This document shows, piece after piece, positions 1 through 24,400 of a stretch of 64,000 nucleotides of DNA. The position numbers and the translations under genes were made by a program. A model generated the notes under the pieces. That model was not told the DNA's origin, did no database searches, and saw nothing but the letters and a program-made list of their open reading frames with translations. Every line of letters begins with the position of its first letter. Within the stretch, counting starts at the first letter, position 1. The stretch is from Oncomelania hupensis (lineage: Eukaryota; Mollusca; Gastropoda; Littorinimorpha; Pomatiopsidae), in the NCBI GenBank assembly GCA_036898135.1, contig CM072522.1:14067899-14131898 (forward strand), given 5' to 3'.

Positions 1-395
1 TAATATTATTTTCAAGAGCAAAACAGGTTTTCAACACATTTTTTAAAACACAGTATCACATTCAACACATTTTCAAAACATGTTTGCAAACATACAACAA
101 TCATATTCAAGTGCAAAACATGTTTTCAAAACATTTTACAAAACACAACAATGTCATATTCAAGAGCCAAACACGTTTTCAAAACATGTTTCCAAGCACA
201 CATTCTCATATTCCAGTGCAAAACATGCTTTCAAAACATTTGACTAAACACACCACAATCATATTGAAGTGCCAAACATGTTTTCAAAACATGTTTCCAA
301 ACACTCATTCTCATATTCAAGTGTAAAACATGTTCTTCAAAACATGTGACTATACCACCACAATCATATTCAAGAGCAAAGCATATTTTTACATA
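1..395. repeat. Minisatellite, alternating ~53-bp units
   Basis: Units start 'tcatattcaagwgcmaaaca' and contain 'ttttcaaaacat'. Two alternating unit types (ending aaacacamcaa or ccaarcacncattc) make a ~107-bp dimer. It continues beyond the left edge of the window. Confidence 0.8.
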
Positions 396-2221
396 CACAT
401 TGTTTTAATCCACATCACAGATTACAATTACAAAATGGCGTACCCGTTTGACCATATTCTGACTGCGATGGACATACAATACATTACAACGCTGAACCAT
501 GAACATCATCTCGTACACATTCAATCAACAATTGCTACAGCCATACAAATAGCTGATCTCTCTTGATTAGTACGATTCCACTGAATTAAGACTGAAAGGC
601 AGTCTGAGGTCATTTTAAAAATAATAATTGTACACTGGATAGTTTGATCATAGAAGAATTTATTAATCCACATTCTTGATGCGAAAGCTCGTGTGTATGC
701 ATTCCAGCCCTCTATAACGTCACCTCGCGAGTTGTCTTCTATGCAGTTATTACGTAATACAGCCCCATTATTAAAGTGAACGCTGTCAAATAAGCGTGTA
801 CACAGTTGAAAAAAGACAACCCAGGCCCGTGTATGATGTCACCCTGCGAGTTGCCTTCTATGCAGTCCTTACAAGCGAAACAACAGGCCGAAAAAAAAAA
901 GTCGCATAGAAGCAGCCACATCAAGGCCGCTGATACTTTAATTGCGTTGAGTTATGCACATATAATTTCTTGTTTTTCATGCCTGTGTAGGCATTTTAAT
1001 GGCACAAATTCATCCAGTGCCTATAAGCAAACTACCTTTTGACTGGTCAGACACGAAAGTTTAAATTCAATTTTCGCAACTACTAGACACCCCCCAAAAT
1101 GTACGAATTGTTAAGCAAATGGTCTAATCATCTTTTAGCGTGAATGACAAATTATTATAAGTGATTGCTCAATTTTGATGTCGACCTCAGACGTACTTTA
1201 AATCAAGCAAAACATAAAGCACAACAAACCAAAAACTCGGATTGAAAGCATACAGTATTATTATTATTACAAAAACGCGGATTGCGGAAAATGCTGTATG
1301 AAATCTTGATATCTCTAACTACAGCTTGATATAAATTGATTGGTTTCATACATTACATACATCGATATTGTCAATAATATATATGTGAAATTTCAAGGAT
1401 ACAACACTGATATTTCTTAACGTAAAGTTCAACTGCAAAATTCTTTCATTCAAGAAATGCATGATGCCTGTTAACAAATAAAATCCCCTTTATTTTGAAA
1501 ACCTACCACGCCTTTGAATGGGTGTTTGATCATATAGTTTTTTAACACTGGTCTAGACTAAAGCTGCTTTGTGTATTGTGTGTGTGTGTGTGTGTGCATG
1601 CTTGAGAAGATGTAAAGCATGTGTTAGTGTGTAGCAAACTTTTCTTTTTTTGGTAGTCAGCTTTTTTGTGTTTTGTTTGGTGACGTCATTTGTGTGCGGT
1701 TTGCTGATGCTTTGTGGATGTGAGTGAATGTATATAATTGTTTTTAGTTCCCGAGCTATTCACAGAAGTCGGGACCGATTGTGTTTTTAATTGTTATTGT
1801 CAATGATTTATGCCATTCCCAGACGCGCACAGCAAATTCTTCTGTGTGTGACATTTGAAGCGAATAAAGGGTCTTATGTCTTATGTCTATTAAGAATATA
1901 CACCGGGTTGGGATAAGAAGTTCTTTAATATCACGGCTCATTTATACAGAAGGTCAGGTTAGTTTGACATCACATTTCCCAAACAACAAGAACAAAAGAA
2001 TTATTATTGTTATTATTATTATTATAACTATTATTATTATTATTACACAGCACTTTACTAGCTCAAGGAGTTGCCCAATACAGGTTCTAACGTCCCAGAC
2101 AATTGATCACAAACCTGGCGACCAGGGGATGGGGTTTGGGAGATGGAAAGGGGCGAGGGTAGAGACCGGGGGGTAAGAGGGCTGAAGGGAGGGGGTGGGG
2201 TGGGTGGTGGTATACGGACCT
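381..2221. other. Non-coding, nothing recognised
   Basis: AT-rich sequence with a short (GT)n at 1579-1595 and (ATT)n at 2000-2045. Short open frames lack splice or domain support. Confidence 0.5.
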
Positions 2222-2552
2222 AGCGCTTGCTGGGTGTGTTGGAGAAACTGGCACTCACCCGCTTAGGGCATGAGCGTCAGGATCTTTACAGTCCATGCGA
2301 TGGAATCACTATATGCGTGCACACAGTGTTTATAAATGACTACGTGATTCTCTGTTGTACACACATTTTTGTGTGTCATTAACTGTAAATCAAACATGTT
2401 TCTGTGTGTGTGTGTGTGTGTGTCTGTGTGTGTGTTGGTTTTAATGCCATTTCTGTTTGATACTGTGTTGGCACCGTGACGCCATTTCTCAGAGATGATG
2501 GGAGTTATCGTATTCTGGACCTTGGGTTATACTCTCATCCAAAGAGCGTGTA
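2222..2552 (-). mobile_element. SINE-B copy (minus) split by a ~200-bp insertion
   Basis: 2222-2315 and 2519-2552 are the reverse complement of consecutive SINE-B segments (agggcatgagcgtcaggatc; tatactctcatccaaag). The 2316-2518 segment between them is foreign and includes a (GT)n run. Confidence 0.65.
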
Positions 2553-2650
2553 GGTAACCTGAAAAACCTCAGACCAAAGTTAAGTTTAATATCTTCAATT
2601 ATTAATGAATTATTATTCATTTGAAAAAAAAATAAATAAATAAACATTAA

Positions 2651-2654
<4 letters not shown>

Positions 2655-2731
<77 letters not shown>
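2655..2731. repeat. (AT)n microsatellite
   Basis: Uninterrupted AT dinucleotide tract of about 75 bp. Confidence 0.95.
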
Positions 2732-2736
<5 letters not shown>

Positions 2737-2739
2737 TTT

Positions 2740-3240
2740 TTCTTTTTTAATGCATAGCTGAGCATACCTTCTGGTTTTATTTCTTCTTTAGTGCTATCAT
2801 TCCTCAACTAGACCTCTGAGGTATCATCATATTGGAGAGATGGTATACCTGCTTCCTATCCCACCCTAAAGGTTAAACCCAAAAAGCACGTCACAAGTAC
2901 CACTATGGCCTGACCTGACGCACATCAACACCAAGCACTACCCAACAACAACCCAGCAAAGGAGGGTCGAGCTCTCGCTGCTCACATCAAAATGCCTACA
3001 ACACCGATATCCCCTAGTTGCAGAACTGACTACAGGCTGAAATCCTCATTTTCCTTCAGATGATAACTGAGGGATACAGTCTGCCTGCCGGAGACCTCTC
3101 GATCTGCGCCAACCTTGGCTTTCCACCCTCTGCCCCATGTTCAGTGCAGATAATACAGGAAACCCCCAAAATGCGGCATATCCTTTCATCTGCATAAGTT
3201 GGTGGCTTACAACACAGAAGAAGACATACACACTCACATG
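2740..3240. other. Non-coding, nothing recognised
   Basis: Mixed-composition sequence between the (AT)n tract and SINE-A; possibly an old repeat. No family identified. Confidence 0.4.
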
Positions 3241-3937
3241 TCAAGACCACAACTTGGCTGAAAGAGAACTCACCCCTAATCCGCATGAAAGATTTGCTGA
3301 AACAACCCCAGTGGTAACACTGAAGGCACTCCACCAGCAGGTCACTTTACAATAAAGACATCCCACGCAGGGGACGCTGAGGCTATACTTTAATTTATCA
3401 AACCCCCGTTTACAAAAACAAAATAGAATACAAACATCATGATAAATTATGAACAAAACACATACATATAAAATGCCTACATTGCCAAATAATAATATCA
3501 TAGGAAGTCCTAGTGACCATTTGGCAGAAAGCTCCAATATTCCCAAGCTGACCCAACAGACCTCACACACAAATGAGGAGTTTTGTCCCGGAAGAGTTTT
3601 CAAGAAAAAAGGTAGGTGATTGGTCTAGCGAAGAAGAAGATATATAGTAGATTGATAGAACAGAGTGGGAATGAGAAAGAACAAAGGAGAAAGACAGCAG
3701 CGGTGAGAATTTAAAGCACTAAATTTCCAGAAAGTGGGGATACTGTTTATACAGAAACCCCCTTGCACCCCCACGAGGGGGTGGGAGGGAGGGGAAGCAC
3801 CTAAAGAAAAGCCTCAGTGACCTGAAAAGTCACTTAAGTTCATCCCTTTGCAGAATGGAATTCCAACCCACAACCTCCGGCATAGGAAACTGGCAACTAA
3901 CCAATTGTGTCAGGCCAGGCCACCCCTCATGAAATCC
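3241..3937 (-). mobile_element. SINE-A copy with tRNA-like head
   Basis: Body shared with the copies at 18, 41-46 kb (CCCGTTTACAAAAACAAAAT..., ATAAAATGCCTACATTGC). The right end carries a tRNA-like head on the minus strand (box-A-like GACACAATTGGTTAG, box-B-like GTTGTGGGTTGGAATTCC). The 3' tail part is missing at the left edge. Confidence 0.8.
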
Positions 3938-3939
3938 GA

Positions 3940-5996
3940 AAAAACAGACAAAGTCTTCCAAGCAAATCAAGTTTCCATCAGTTACCCATGATTATTACAT
4001 GCATACCAGCACAGAGCAACACATGTTGAATAAATGAGTGAATCATGAATGTGTTGCTATGTCATTCATTTACATACACACCATTACGTTTTCAACATCG
4101 ACAGTTTCTCCTCAGGGATGGAGACCCTCAAAACCTGGGTTCCGGTTAATAATATTACGAAACGTGGTATTCCTCAATGAATTGCCAGGCAGACAGTTCA
4201 GCAAATATTGCAGTAGCAAAAAAGGAAAAAAAAGAAGATAATTTTCTCAAGGCAACGCACATCTCACCTGCATCCAAACACATGTAGATCCAGTTGGTTG
4301 ACACTATGGTCAATATAAATTATCAACAGTCATGCGAGCTGGACGGCTCCAAACATCATAACATTCATCTGACAAATTTTTAAGACAAATGTCGCTCTTC
4401 TGAGGGCCACAAACCTGTGAGCAGCACTTATCGGTTGCTTGCCTGCAGATGTTGTTTGCCCTCAGTACAGCATGGTGTGTTTATCACTTATCAACAGTTC
4501 CTGCTCTAAAAAAACGTGGCCCATATAAAAACAGAAAGACTGAGCAAATTACAGTAAACAAACACCCTACAAACACAGTCTTTGATCATTTTTAACGTTT
4601 GCACATCATTTTCTCCTCCATTTTCACAACAGAAGAAGATGAAGTCGTCATCAACTTTCTTCCCAACCTGCAAGGCCAGTGTTATCTGATTTTGTTGGTT
4701 TTTTTACTCCGACATACCTAAGTTTGAAAGCACACAAAAGCTTCCAAGTAAATCTTGAACGAACTTTTGTGGATGTTCTCATTTTAATTTCTTGGGTCAC
4801 AGTGTTGACACTTTACAGAAGCAGAAAACATAGTGAAGAATGCAACTGCAGCCTCTCCTGTTTCACACCAGTAATTTCTCACAGGATTTGTTTGTTTCAT
4901 TTAATTTACTGTATTGAGGAATATATATGCTTTTTGTATATGCCTTTTTGCTATGAGCCATGAACATGCTATGAGGGCATGGAGTTTCATCATCATCATC
5001 ATCATCATCATCCTTATCATCATCATCATCAGATGATACATATATTTAATAAAGGTAGGTTTATTTCAGTAGGATTTTATGAGTGTCCATCACCCTCTCC
5101 GACGTTCAGACCACCTTTATCGTATTTTCTTTCTTTTTTTATTTTTTTTAAATATTTTTGTTGGTCATACTTCTTTGTTGGCATGCAAATGCCAAGCACC
5201 ATGCCTTCAAGATTCCCTACAGGCAGCAGTGCCCACAGTACCCACAAATCTGACGCCACAGCTTCAAGGGCACACCAATGGAGATTTGGCAAGGACATGC
5301 CCCCGCGCAGGGCACCACCATCATCCCAGACTGAAAGCCTAGCATAACTGCCTGTAGAAGTACAAAGACAGGTGATGGCATCGTTGGTCTTCCCAAATGG
5401 CCTGACAATGTTGCCCCAAAGTATACACTACGACACAAAAGAAGACTCGGTTTTTCTTTGTATGTATCTGTTTCATTGTTATTCTGTTTCTTTGGAATGG
5501 TCAGAAATAACTTTTCCAATGTAACGGTGGTATTTTAATTTTAGATCAATACAGTTTCTTATGTCCTATTCTTATGTGCTTATTGCAGTGCGCCGACTGA
5601 AAGCGCCCTTGACACAAAATAAAAGGGTGCAACTAGATGGCAAGCCTCACTATGTCACCCGAAAGAAAATGAGCTACAATGAAGAACACCTGGTTTCTCT
5701 ATGCGCGCACGCTTGTTGGGTGTTCATGGCAGCATCCGGGCTGAGGTCTGATGCAAATGTCTCCTAAAATAAGAAGCCGACGGTGTCACTGGGCTCCGAA
5801 GAAGCAGATGGCATCACTGGTCTCTGGAGGCTGAGCGGACAAGGAGAGACCAAAACTGGTCTCCCAGAAGCAGGACTAAACACTTTGACCCCTATGTAAA
5901 CACACGCATGCACGTGCCCAAACACCCACACCCACACCCACACCCACACCCACACAAGACTTACCCAAACTACACTAACGACAACCAAGCACACAG
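3940..5996. other. Downstream flank of SLC25A44, possible 3' UTR in its right part
   Basis: Contains (CAT)n at 4987-5032 and (CACCCA)n at 5922-5956. Minus-strand AATAAA-like sites occur near 5060 and 5138. No coding exon supported. Confidence 0.4.
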
Positions 5997-17419
<11,423 letters not shown>

Positions 17420-17459
17420 GATGTTGGCCTGTTTCTCAGGGGGGGTTACCAAGTTCTGT

Positions 17460-18060
17460 TTGACAAAGAAATACATTACTAAATAAATACAGAAATAGTT
17501 CAATAATTGAATACATTCATAACTAACTAATTCATGTGTTAAATGAGTTGGCTTTGAACTCCTGCTGAAGCTTTTTCATGAAATACATGGACAGAGGACT
17601 GGTTTTAATCTGGTGCGTTCTCCTGCCTGGCCTTCCTCCCTGTCTTGTCTTCAAACAAAATAATGTCGATTTCATCATGGAATACAAGGGAAACAACTAA
17701 GTCAATTTCCTATTAGCCACCCCCCACCTACCTCCCCCTACCCATTCCCACCCTAGCCCCACCCTGTTTCAGAATTTCCTCGCAATGACTTCCATCCAGC
17801 ATTCTTCCTACCTCCATTGAGCATTATATCCTACCTCCATTTCCAACCCCACCCCACCCCCCAAACTCCCACCATCCTCATTCTAGAATTCTCCACATGG
17901 TAAAAAATTGGAATTAATTTCCCCCCCCCTCCCCTCCCCCATTTTTTTTACAGACATAAGTACAAACAAGACACTGAATCAAACGTTGAGCGTATCAACG
18001 CTTACTCAATAACTGCCATCAAAACTGAAACTAAAAATGGAACACTCTGACTGCAGATAA
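17460..18060. other. Upstream of the SLC25A44 start exon
   Basis: Intronic by inference from the splice acceptor at 17456. C-rich stretches at 17710-17950; no exon seen. Confidence 0.4.
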
Positions 18061-18067
18061 ATATAAA

Positions 18068-18772
18068 TTGATTGATTGATTTATTGTTGCTTTAGGTCCA
18101 GCGGGCTCTTCCGAGCCAAATCAGGACCGGACAACCCCCGATCCGCATAAAAGATCTGCCGAAACAACCCTAGTGGGAAAATTGAATGCCCTCCACCGGC
18201 CAGTCACTTTACAATAAAGACATCCCACGCAGGGGACGGCTGAGGGTTGACCTCAACTACGCGAACACCCCGGTTACAAAAACAAAATAGAATACAACCA
18301 TCATTATAAATCATCAACAAAACACATACATATAAAATGCCTATAGTGCGAAATAATACAATCATAGGAAGCCCTAGTGACCACCCGGCAGAAAGCGTCC
18401 AACACTCCCAAGCTGATCCAACAGACCTCATACACAAACAAGGAGTCTTGTCCAGGAAGAGTTTTCAAGAAAAAAGGTAGGTCATTGATCTAGCGAAGAA
18501 GAAGAAAGTATAGCAGAGTGATAGGACAGATCAGGAATGGGAAAGAGCAAATGATGAAGACAGCGACAGTGGGAATTTAAAGCACTAAATTTCCAGAAAG
18601 TGGGGATACTATTTATACTGAAACCCCCGGCACTCCAACGGGGGGAACTGTTGCCGCAGTGAATTAGTCATGCCTACAAAGGCAAGACAGGTTTTCAACT
18701 GGGGCTTTCACTGTTCCCTTTATAGGTTAGAACAATCTACAGTGACAAGATTGCTCATGACCCCAAGGGGTA
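18068..18772 (-). mobile_element. SINE-A copy with non-tRNA head
   Basis: (AATC)n-type tail at 18068-18085, common body to 18640, then a 130-bp 5' module (18647-18772) shared only with the 45-kb copy. Confidence 0.82.
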
Positions 18773-18779
18773 TAAATAT

Positions 18780-19712
18780 AAATGACAAAAGTACAAGCAT
18801 GAACTGAACCGTGACTCATCACCTCACCAATACCAATCAACTCCAAACAAGATGGGAAGCTATTCAAATGTATTTCCAGACACACACTTCCATGTACATA
18901 GCTAAACACACGCAGTTTTTAAAAGTGTGGACTTTGGTTCGACTGTTTGTCTCAGTTTTATCCAGAAAAAAAGAAGAATGCAACCAAAAGGAACGTTAAC
19001 GATTAGTCACTCCTTGAACTATCTACAAGCCAAAAAGTGTCGAAATCAGTTAAACCGATTTTGAGATACAGCGCAAAACACGTTCAGAAAGGGATGAACC
19101 TCAACCACTTTCCCCTTTCCCATTTATTTGAATAAAACAACCCGTTGAGCAATAATTACAGTATCTGCATAGTAAAAAGAATCAAAATCGGTCCATTCAT
19201 TTTTATATTTAAGGCAAAACAGTTTTCAACAGAAAAGTGTATTCGGACCGACCGTTTAACAGACCGTTTGACTGACCAACCAACGGATTGCCACAGAATG
19301 AATGGCCATGAGCTGGAGTACCTATATTCCCAAAATCACCCCAAATCAGTTCAGCTGGTTTTTGTTGGATATATAGCGTACGTCATGTTAAGCAAAAAGA
19401 TTGGCCCCAGCAACCTTGAGCTTTGAGGAAAACCAAATTGCAATGGCACAGCAGGCTGGCCACAAACCCAGGTAGAGAACTTGTTTTTTTCCAAACTAGT
19501 TCCAGTCATTCGCCGAAAAAGGCAAGTACCGAAGTCGAACGAAGCTCTACAAGTCGAGCGAAGCTATTCGATGTTTTACGAACGAATGCTTGAAGGACTA
19601 CGTGAAACATCCTTGCATAAAAATAGCCGCTTTTGCTTCAAGATCTAATTCCGTTTCGATCTGCACAGCTTCAAGCTGTAAGTCAAGTCAAGATTTGCAT
19701 TTTGAAGCAGTT

Positions 19713-19745
<33 letters not shown>

Positions 19746-20788
19746 TTATGATGATTAATATACTGACACAATTAGTAATAAAGAGTAAAAATAATACATT
19801 ACATATAATGCACACGTACAATGATATTTCACATCTATATCAACAATAAAACCACGACAACATTTTAAAGTGCTATGGACACATTGATGTTCCTTCAACA
19901 CAACGAAGCAAAGCAAGTTTATAATGGTCACAAAAAACAGTGACATTTGTATTGCAAGCACCAAAGCAATTATTTATTTAACTAATATTATTCTTTTTAA
20001 CTGATACAGTAAATTTGTTATAAGTATTTTAATTATATGTATTTTAATGAGAAACGCATATAAAAAACATGTTGCATAGCATGCGGAAATTTCCATAAAT
20101 CATCTGAAAACTTTGGTAAATCAATAATAAAAAAATAACCAGTAACACCATGTGAATATTTCAGGCTGCACACAACTTCAGCAAAAACAAACAAAACGTC
20201 ACTGACCAAATTTACACCATTGAGCATGCACAGCAGCACACAGTTCTAAAAAAAAAAAAAAGTTAATCATAATAATAATAATAACAAACAACACGCCTGT
20301 TTATAAGTGGTACTCTGAGACGGTTGCTAAATTCGCCCCTTCTTTTGCCTCTTATGTTCCCTTCACGCTGGCTGAACCGCCCTAAGCCAGGTCAGAGACG
20401 CTGGCTGGCCGGCCTTGCTGTAGCCTATAGCCTAGTACAGTGGCACTTGACTCGAGTACTTTGAGCAGCTTATAATTATTTTAACTAAGCCCACTGCATT
20501 GCTGTAGCCAGACCTTAACGAACCGCCGGCGCCCTCTCTTATGATTTTCTTATACATTTTAGAAATACGTGACAATTGTACCTCACGCTATTAGAAACTA
20601 CTTTTGTTCGCTGTGCTTAAGTATTTTATGCCTAACAAAAATTTCTGCTGAAACTGAATGTATTTTAAAAACTCATCCACTATTTACTATACACGAGAGA
20701 GCCCAAACAAACATTTAAAATACATTTACATTTAAAACCTCATCCAAAACAGCACAATTTACAAGACATGCTAGACCTATAACACACA

Positions 20789-20790
<2 letters not shown>
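18780..20790. other. Old repeats, no gene
   Basis: Holds repeat F at 19440-19640, a (ATT)n at 19711-19745 and text at 18980-19300 typical of decayed repeats (cggaccgaccgtttaacag). No exon supported. Confidence 0.4.
19440..19640 (-). repeat. Dispersed repeat F, minus-strand copy
   Basis: The reverse complement shares TTCGTTCGACTTCGG, TTGCCTTTTTCGG and GGAACTAGTTTGGAAAA with 26620-26850. Confidence 0.6.

Positions 20791-20837
<47 letters not shown>
20791..20837. repeat. (GA)n microsatellite
   Basis: Pure GA dinucleotides; a second tract lies at 21110-21169. Confidence 0.95.
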
Positions 20838-20840
<3 letters not shown>

Positions 20841-21096
20841 TACATCAGTACATGGACACACAATCGATATGATACACACAGTAGACACAAACACACAATC
20901 TGAATGTAAACACACAATCAAACAAAGAGTAAATACAGTCAAGTTTAAAAGGACTTCACAAAACAAAGCAACAAACAATTGAGACATTTATTTAAGCAAA
21001 TTTTAAAGTACAACAATTTACAAGACTAGGGAAAAATAACACGTAATGAAATGTTATGTGTTCGTGTGTTTTTTTCTATGGAGACATGCATTCACT

Positions 21097-21173
<77 letters not shown>

Positions 21174-21453
21174 AGGGAAGAGATATGCAACATTTAATAA
21201 CATATCTTAGGCATGCCTATGCAGTACAGTGCATGTACTGTACAATGGTTGTGTGTTTTTCGATATAACCTACTTCCTAATGCGTGTAGGAAACATCACA
21301 TAAAAAAAATTTATTGTACTCACCCACGATTCTGTAAGTATGCTGATAGTTATATATCCGGAATAAATCACCACTATACCTGTCATTGTCACACAACACG
21401 GCACACTGATCAAGCAACTGAGTCATGAAGTAGGTGTTTTGTTGATATTTTAT

Positions 21454-24400
21454 CCTATCCTATCCTATCCTGTCCCATAACCCGAAGGTCGTAGGGGCAC
21501 CACAGATGATCGCTTAACCAGCATACTCCATCTTTCTCTGTCCTCAGCAGCCCTCATGGCTTCGCTCAGTGTCAAACCAGTCCATTCTCGAATGTTGTCC
21601 TCCCACCTCTTTTTCGGTCTCCCCCTTCTTCTACCTCCTTGCACTGTGCCTTGCAGAATGGTCTTTGCAAGGCCTGATGATCTAGTGACGTGGCCATACC
21701 ATCGGAGTTTCCGTTTCTTCACCACTGTGAGCAGGTCATCGTGTTGTCCAATGGCTTGTGTGATGGTCTGTCGGACTTCAACGTTGGTGATGTGTTGGGT
21801 ATAGGAAATGCACAGAAGTCTTCTGTAACACCTCATCTCCATGCTTTGTATTCTTCGTTGGAGATCTGCTGTGAGGGTCCACGCTTCGCAAGCATATAGG
21901 AAGATGGAGATGACCAGAGATCGCAGCAGTCTTACTTTGGAATGTAGACTGATGGTTCTGTCTTTCCAAATGGGCTTCAACCTTGTCAGGGCAGCAGTAG
22001 TTTGTGCGATCCTGGAGAGGACTTCCTGTCGAGACCCATTGTCTGACACAATGGCTCCTAAATATTTGAAGCTGTGCACTGTGTTGAGGGATTGGCCTTG
22101 TACTTTGATGTCCGTGTTGATGCCATTGGTGTTGTTGGTCATCATTTTGGTCTTCTCTGCACTTATTTCCATTCCATAAGCTCTGGAGGTGGTGTCAAGC
22201 CTCTGTACAAGCTGTTCAAGTTCTTGTTCCTCTCCAGCCAATCCATCAATATCATCCGCAAAACGAAGATTGGAGATTGCTCTGCCCCCTATGCTGACTG
22301 TGCCTTCGTGATCTGCAAGAGCATCTGACATGATGCGCTCTAGGAAGATGTTGAAGAGTGTTGGAGAGAGTAGGCATCCTTGACGCACACCGATTGTTGT
22401 TCTGAACCAGTTCCCGATGACGCTGTTATGGAGGACTGCACTGGTAGCCTTGTCATACAGGCTTTTGATGACTTCTATGATTTTAGGGCTGATGTTGTAC
22501 ACTTTCATGGTTGCCCATAGAGCTGCATGCCAGACTCGGTCAAATGCCTTCTTGAAGTCTATGAACACATGATATAGATGTTGTTGGTGCTGTAGGTATT
22601 TCTCACAGATTATTCTGAGGTTGAAAATCTGTTCAGTGGTACTTCGCCCTGCCATGAATCCTGCTTGTTCTTCAGCTATGATTTGTTCAGCTTGTGGTTT
22701 CAACCTGTTGAGTATTATTTTCAGGAGGACCTTGCTGGGATGGCTGATGAGGCTGATGGTGCGGTAGTTTTCACACTCCTGAAGGTTACCTTTTTTAGGA
22801 AGAGTGATGACAAGCGACTGGGTCCATGGTGTAGGCCATTCCCCACTCTGCCAGATCTTGTTACAGATAGTGGTGAGAGCATCAGTCATCGCTTCTCCTC
22901 CTGCTTGTAGCAGTTCCGCTGGTATGTTGTCCACTCCCGCTGACTTCCCTTTCTTCAGCGATTGCACTGCTGCCTCAACTTCTTCCCGGAGAATTGGGAG
23001 GATTTCTTCTTCTTCTCTGCTCTCGGGACATGCTAGAACTGATGGGTCTCCATTTGGTGTATGGTTGTAAAGGTCAGAGCAGTACTCTGTCCATCTGTCC
23101 AAGACTTCTTGTTCTTCTGTAAGGCAAATGCCAGACTTGCTTTGGATAGTGGAGACTTTGGGCTGTTTAACACTTGTCAGCCGCTTCACAGTCTGGTAGG
23201 CCTTCTTGCTGTTGTTCTTGTTCAGATTGTTCTCTATTTCCTGGCATTGATCTTCTATCCAGTTCTCCTTTGCTGTGCGCATGCCTTTTCGGATGTCATT
23301 GTTGATTTTTCGGTAGACATCAGCTCCCTGTGAGGTGTTCTTTTTCTTTTTTAACTCTCTTCGTTTATCACACAGATCCAAAAGTTCAGGTGTGATCCAC
23401 GGCTTCTTCTTTGGTCGGTGCTTGCCAAGGATCTCAGTGGCGGCATCTGTTACAGCTGAGTTGAAGGTATTGGTCATGGTGTTGACATCTACTTCGCCTG
23501 CCCCCAAAATAAGCAGTGGTGCAAATTTCCCTCCAATTGTGGCCTGAAATATTTTTGCCACCTCCGGGTCTTGCAGTTTGTCCAGGTCGAACTTCAGCCT
23601 AGTGCACTTTGCTGTATTTACTCTCTTCAAATGGAGCCGGAAAGACATCATCACGAGATCGTGGTCACTTCCAATGTCTGCTCCTGGAAAAGTGCGTGTC
23701 CTGCCAATGTTGATGCTTGATCTGAAGCGTTTCTTGACCATGATGTAGTCGATCTGGTTGTGATGTTCCCCGCCGGGACTGTGCCATGTCCATCGTCTGG
23801 ATTTTTTGTGGAGACCAAGCGTGTTTGCCAGTACCAGATTGTTGTATCTGGCAAACTCCAATAGCCTCAGACCCCTGTCATTTGTCTCGTTGTTGCAGTG
23901 GAGTCCGCATGTGTCTCCCCAGTTGCGGTGCGCATCTTGGCCAACCTTGGCATTCCAGTCGCCTTGCACTATGACTATGTCCTTCTTCGGCACTTGGTCA
24001 AGGACCGCCTGTATATTTTCATAAAAATCCTCCACTTCGCTGTCTTCATAGTCTGATGTTGGGGCATAGGCCTGGATGATGGTAATGTTGAAAGGGGTTG
24101 CTCTCAGACGGATGGTAATGAGTCTACTGGAGACTGGGCGGCAACCCATGACAGTGGCTAGAATGTTCTTGTGGACCAAGAATCCAACGCCGTGTTCGTG
24201 CCTGTCATCTCTACCGCTGAAATAGAGCTTGTGGCCTTTGTCAGTCGTTGTTTCACCTAGGCCTTTCCAGCGCAGTTCGCTGATACCTAGAACGTTCCAT
24301 CGATAGTGGTCCAGCTCGTGGGCCAGTTCTTCTAATTTTCCTTCCGCAGTTAGGGTCCTGACGTTCCAGGTTCCTATGACGATGTTGTTTCTCGTGCGGA

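Noticed and set aside
3241..3603. 120-aa minus-strand frame with hydrophobic text, recurring at 18.2, 42.6 and 43.3 kb
   Set aside because: It recurs because SINE-A recurs. Frames shift and end differently between copies, and indels are not in threes.
5922..5956. (CACCCA)n as a telomere-type repeat
   Set aside because: A short, simple C-rich microsatellite next to the SLC25A44 stop; not the molluscan TTAGGG repeat.
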